64,000 bases of DNA from Brachymonas sp049977365 (lineage in GTDB: Bacteria > Pseudomonadota > Gammaproteobacteria > Burkholderiales > Burkholderiaceae_C). The DNA lies in the NCBI RefSeq assembly GCF_049977365.1, contig NZ_JBNGEN010000002.1, positions 186,001-250,000 on the forward strand, given 5' to 3'. Below, piece after piece: positions 63,998 to 64,000 of the stretch (positions are counted from its first letter, which is position 1; every line of letters begins with the position of its first letter). The translations under genes and the position numbers were made by a program. Below the pieces are notes generated by a model. The model was not told where the DNA came from and did no database searches. It was given only the letters and a program-made list of their open reading frames with translations.

Positions 63998-64000
63998 GAT

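Overview
The window is high-GC DNA from a betaproteobacterium, most likely a member of the Burkholderiales. This is inferred from gene order and protein families, not from a marker gene. The best evidence is the minus-strand run rseA-mucB-mucD-lepA-lepB-DUF4845-rnc-era-recO-pdxJ-acpS-nagZ, together with ftsK-lolA-rarA, trxB divergent from a Crp-type regulator, rpmB-rpmG, and DUF485-actP beside a cyclic-nucleotide/CBS/DUF294 protein. I see no rRNA, tRNA, CRISPR array, transposase, integrase or prophage gene. Almost everything is chromosomal housekeeping with a few accessory genes between.

Layout. 0.3-4.2 kb: a fused ATP-grasp/alpha-E protein and a transglutaminase-like protease. 4.5-9.0 kb: a RidA-family protein, a SAM methyltransferase, a geranylgeranyl-reductase-family flavoprotein and EttA. 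9.4-13.5 kb: an RNA helicase, an ArsR-family regulator with the cysteine spacing of persulfide sensors, glyoxalase I, ribosomal protein S21 and a YqeY protein. 13.5-16.6 kb: a MerR-type metal regulator divergent from a Zn/Cd/Pb P1B-ATPase, with a textbook operator. 16.7-27.9 kb: PmbA, DarP, a LysM-FecR envelope protein, CysE, TrmJ, DUF190-FluC, MutS and SuhB. 28.2-29.9 kb: the proteasome-like Anbu peptidase and an alpha/beta hydrolase. 30-36.8 kb: a lipoprotein, UppP, acetate permease with its DUF485 partner, a cyclic-nucleotide/CBS/nucleotidyltransferase protein and a DEDDh exonuclease. 36.9-41.5 kb: GlnRS, a NERD nuclease-helicase and a bacteriohemerythrin behind an FNR box. 41.6-49.2 kb: RarA, LolA, FtsK, a Crp-type regulator, TrxB, L28 and L33. 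49.5-64 kb: an RNA m5C methyltransferase, a DUF1653-CutA fusion, and the nagZ-to-rseA envelope-stress and RNA-processing block, which ends just before where rpoE is expected.

Genes that appear to work together. The ATP-grasp/alpha-E fusion, the transglutaminase and Anbu belong to one conserved but poorly understood peptide-tagging/proteolysis system. Here they lie in two loci 24 kb apart. The MerR regulator and its ATPase form a self-contained metal-efflux switch. RseA, MucB and MucD form the sigma-E envelope-stress branch. MucB carries two unusual histidine-rich segments, and MucD seems to be a lipoprotein.

The most interesting points are the split Anbu system with a possible sigma-54 promoter, the histidine-rich MucB, the DUF1653-CutA fusion, the SqrR-like cysteine pair, the tripartite and possibly leaderless metal-efflux promoter, and the FNR-controlled hemerythrin next to a NERD helicase. 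Many start codons were moved inward from the longest open frame, using family length, Shine-Dalgarno sequences or ATGA overlaps. These choices are stated in each entry.
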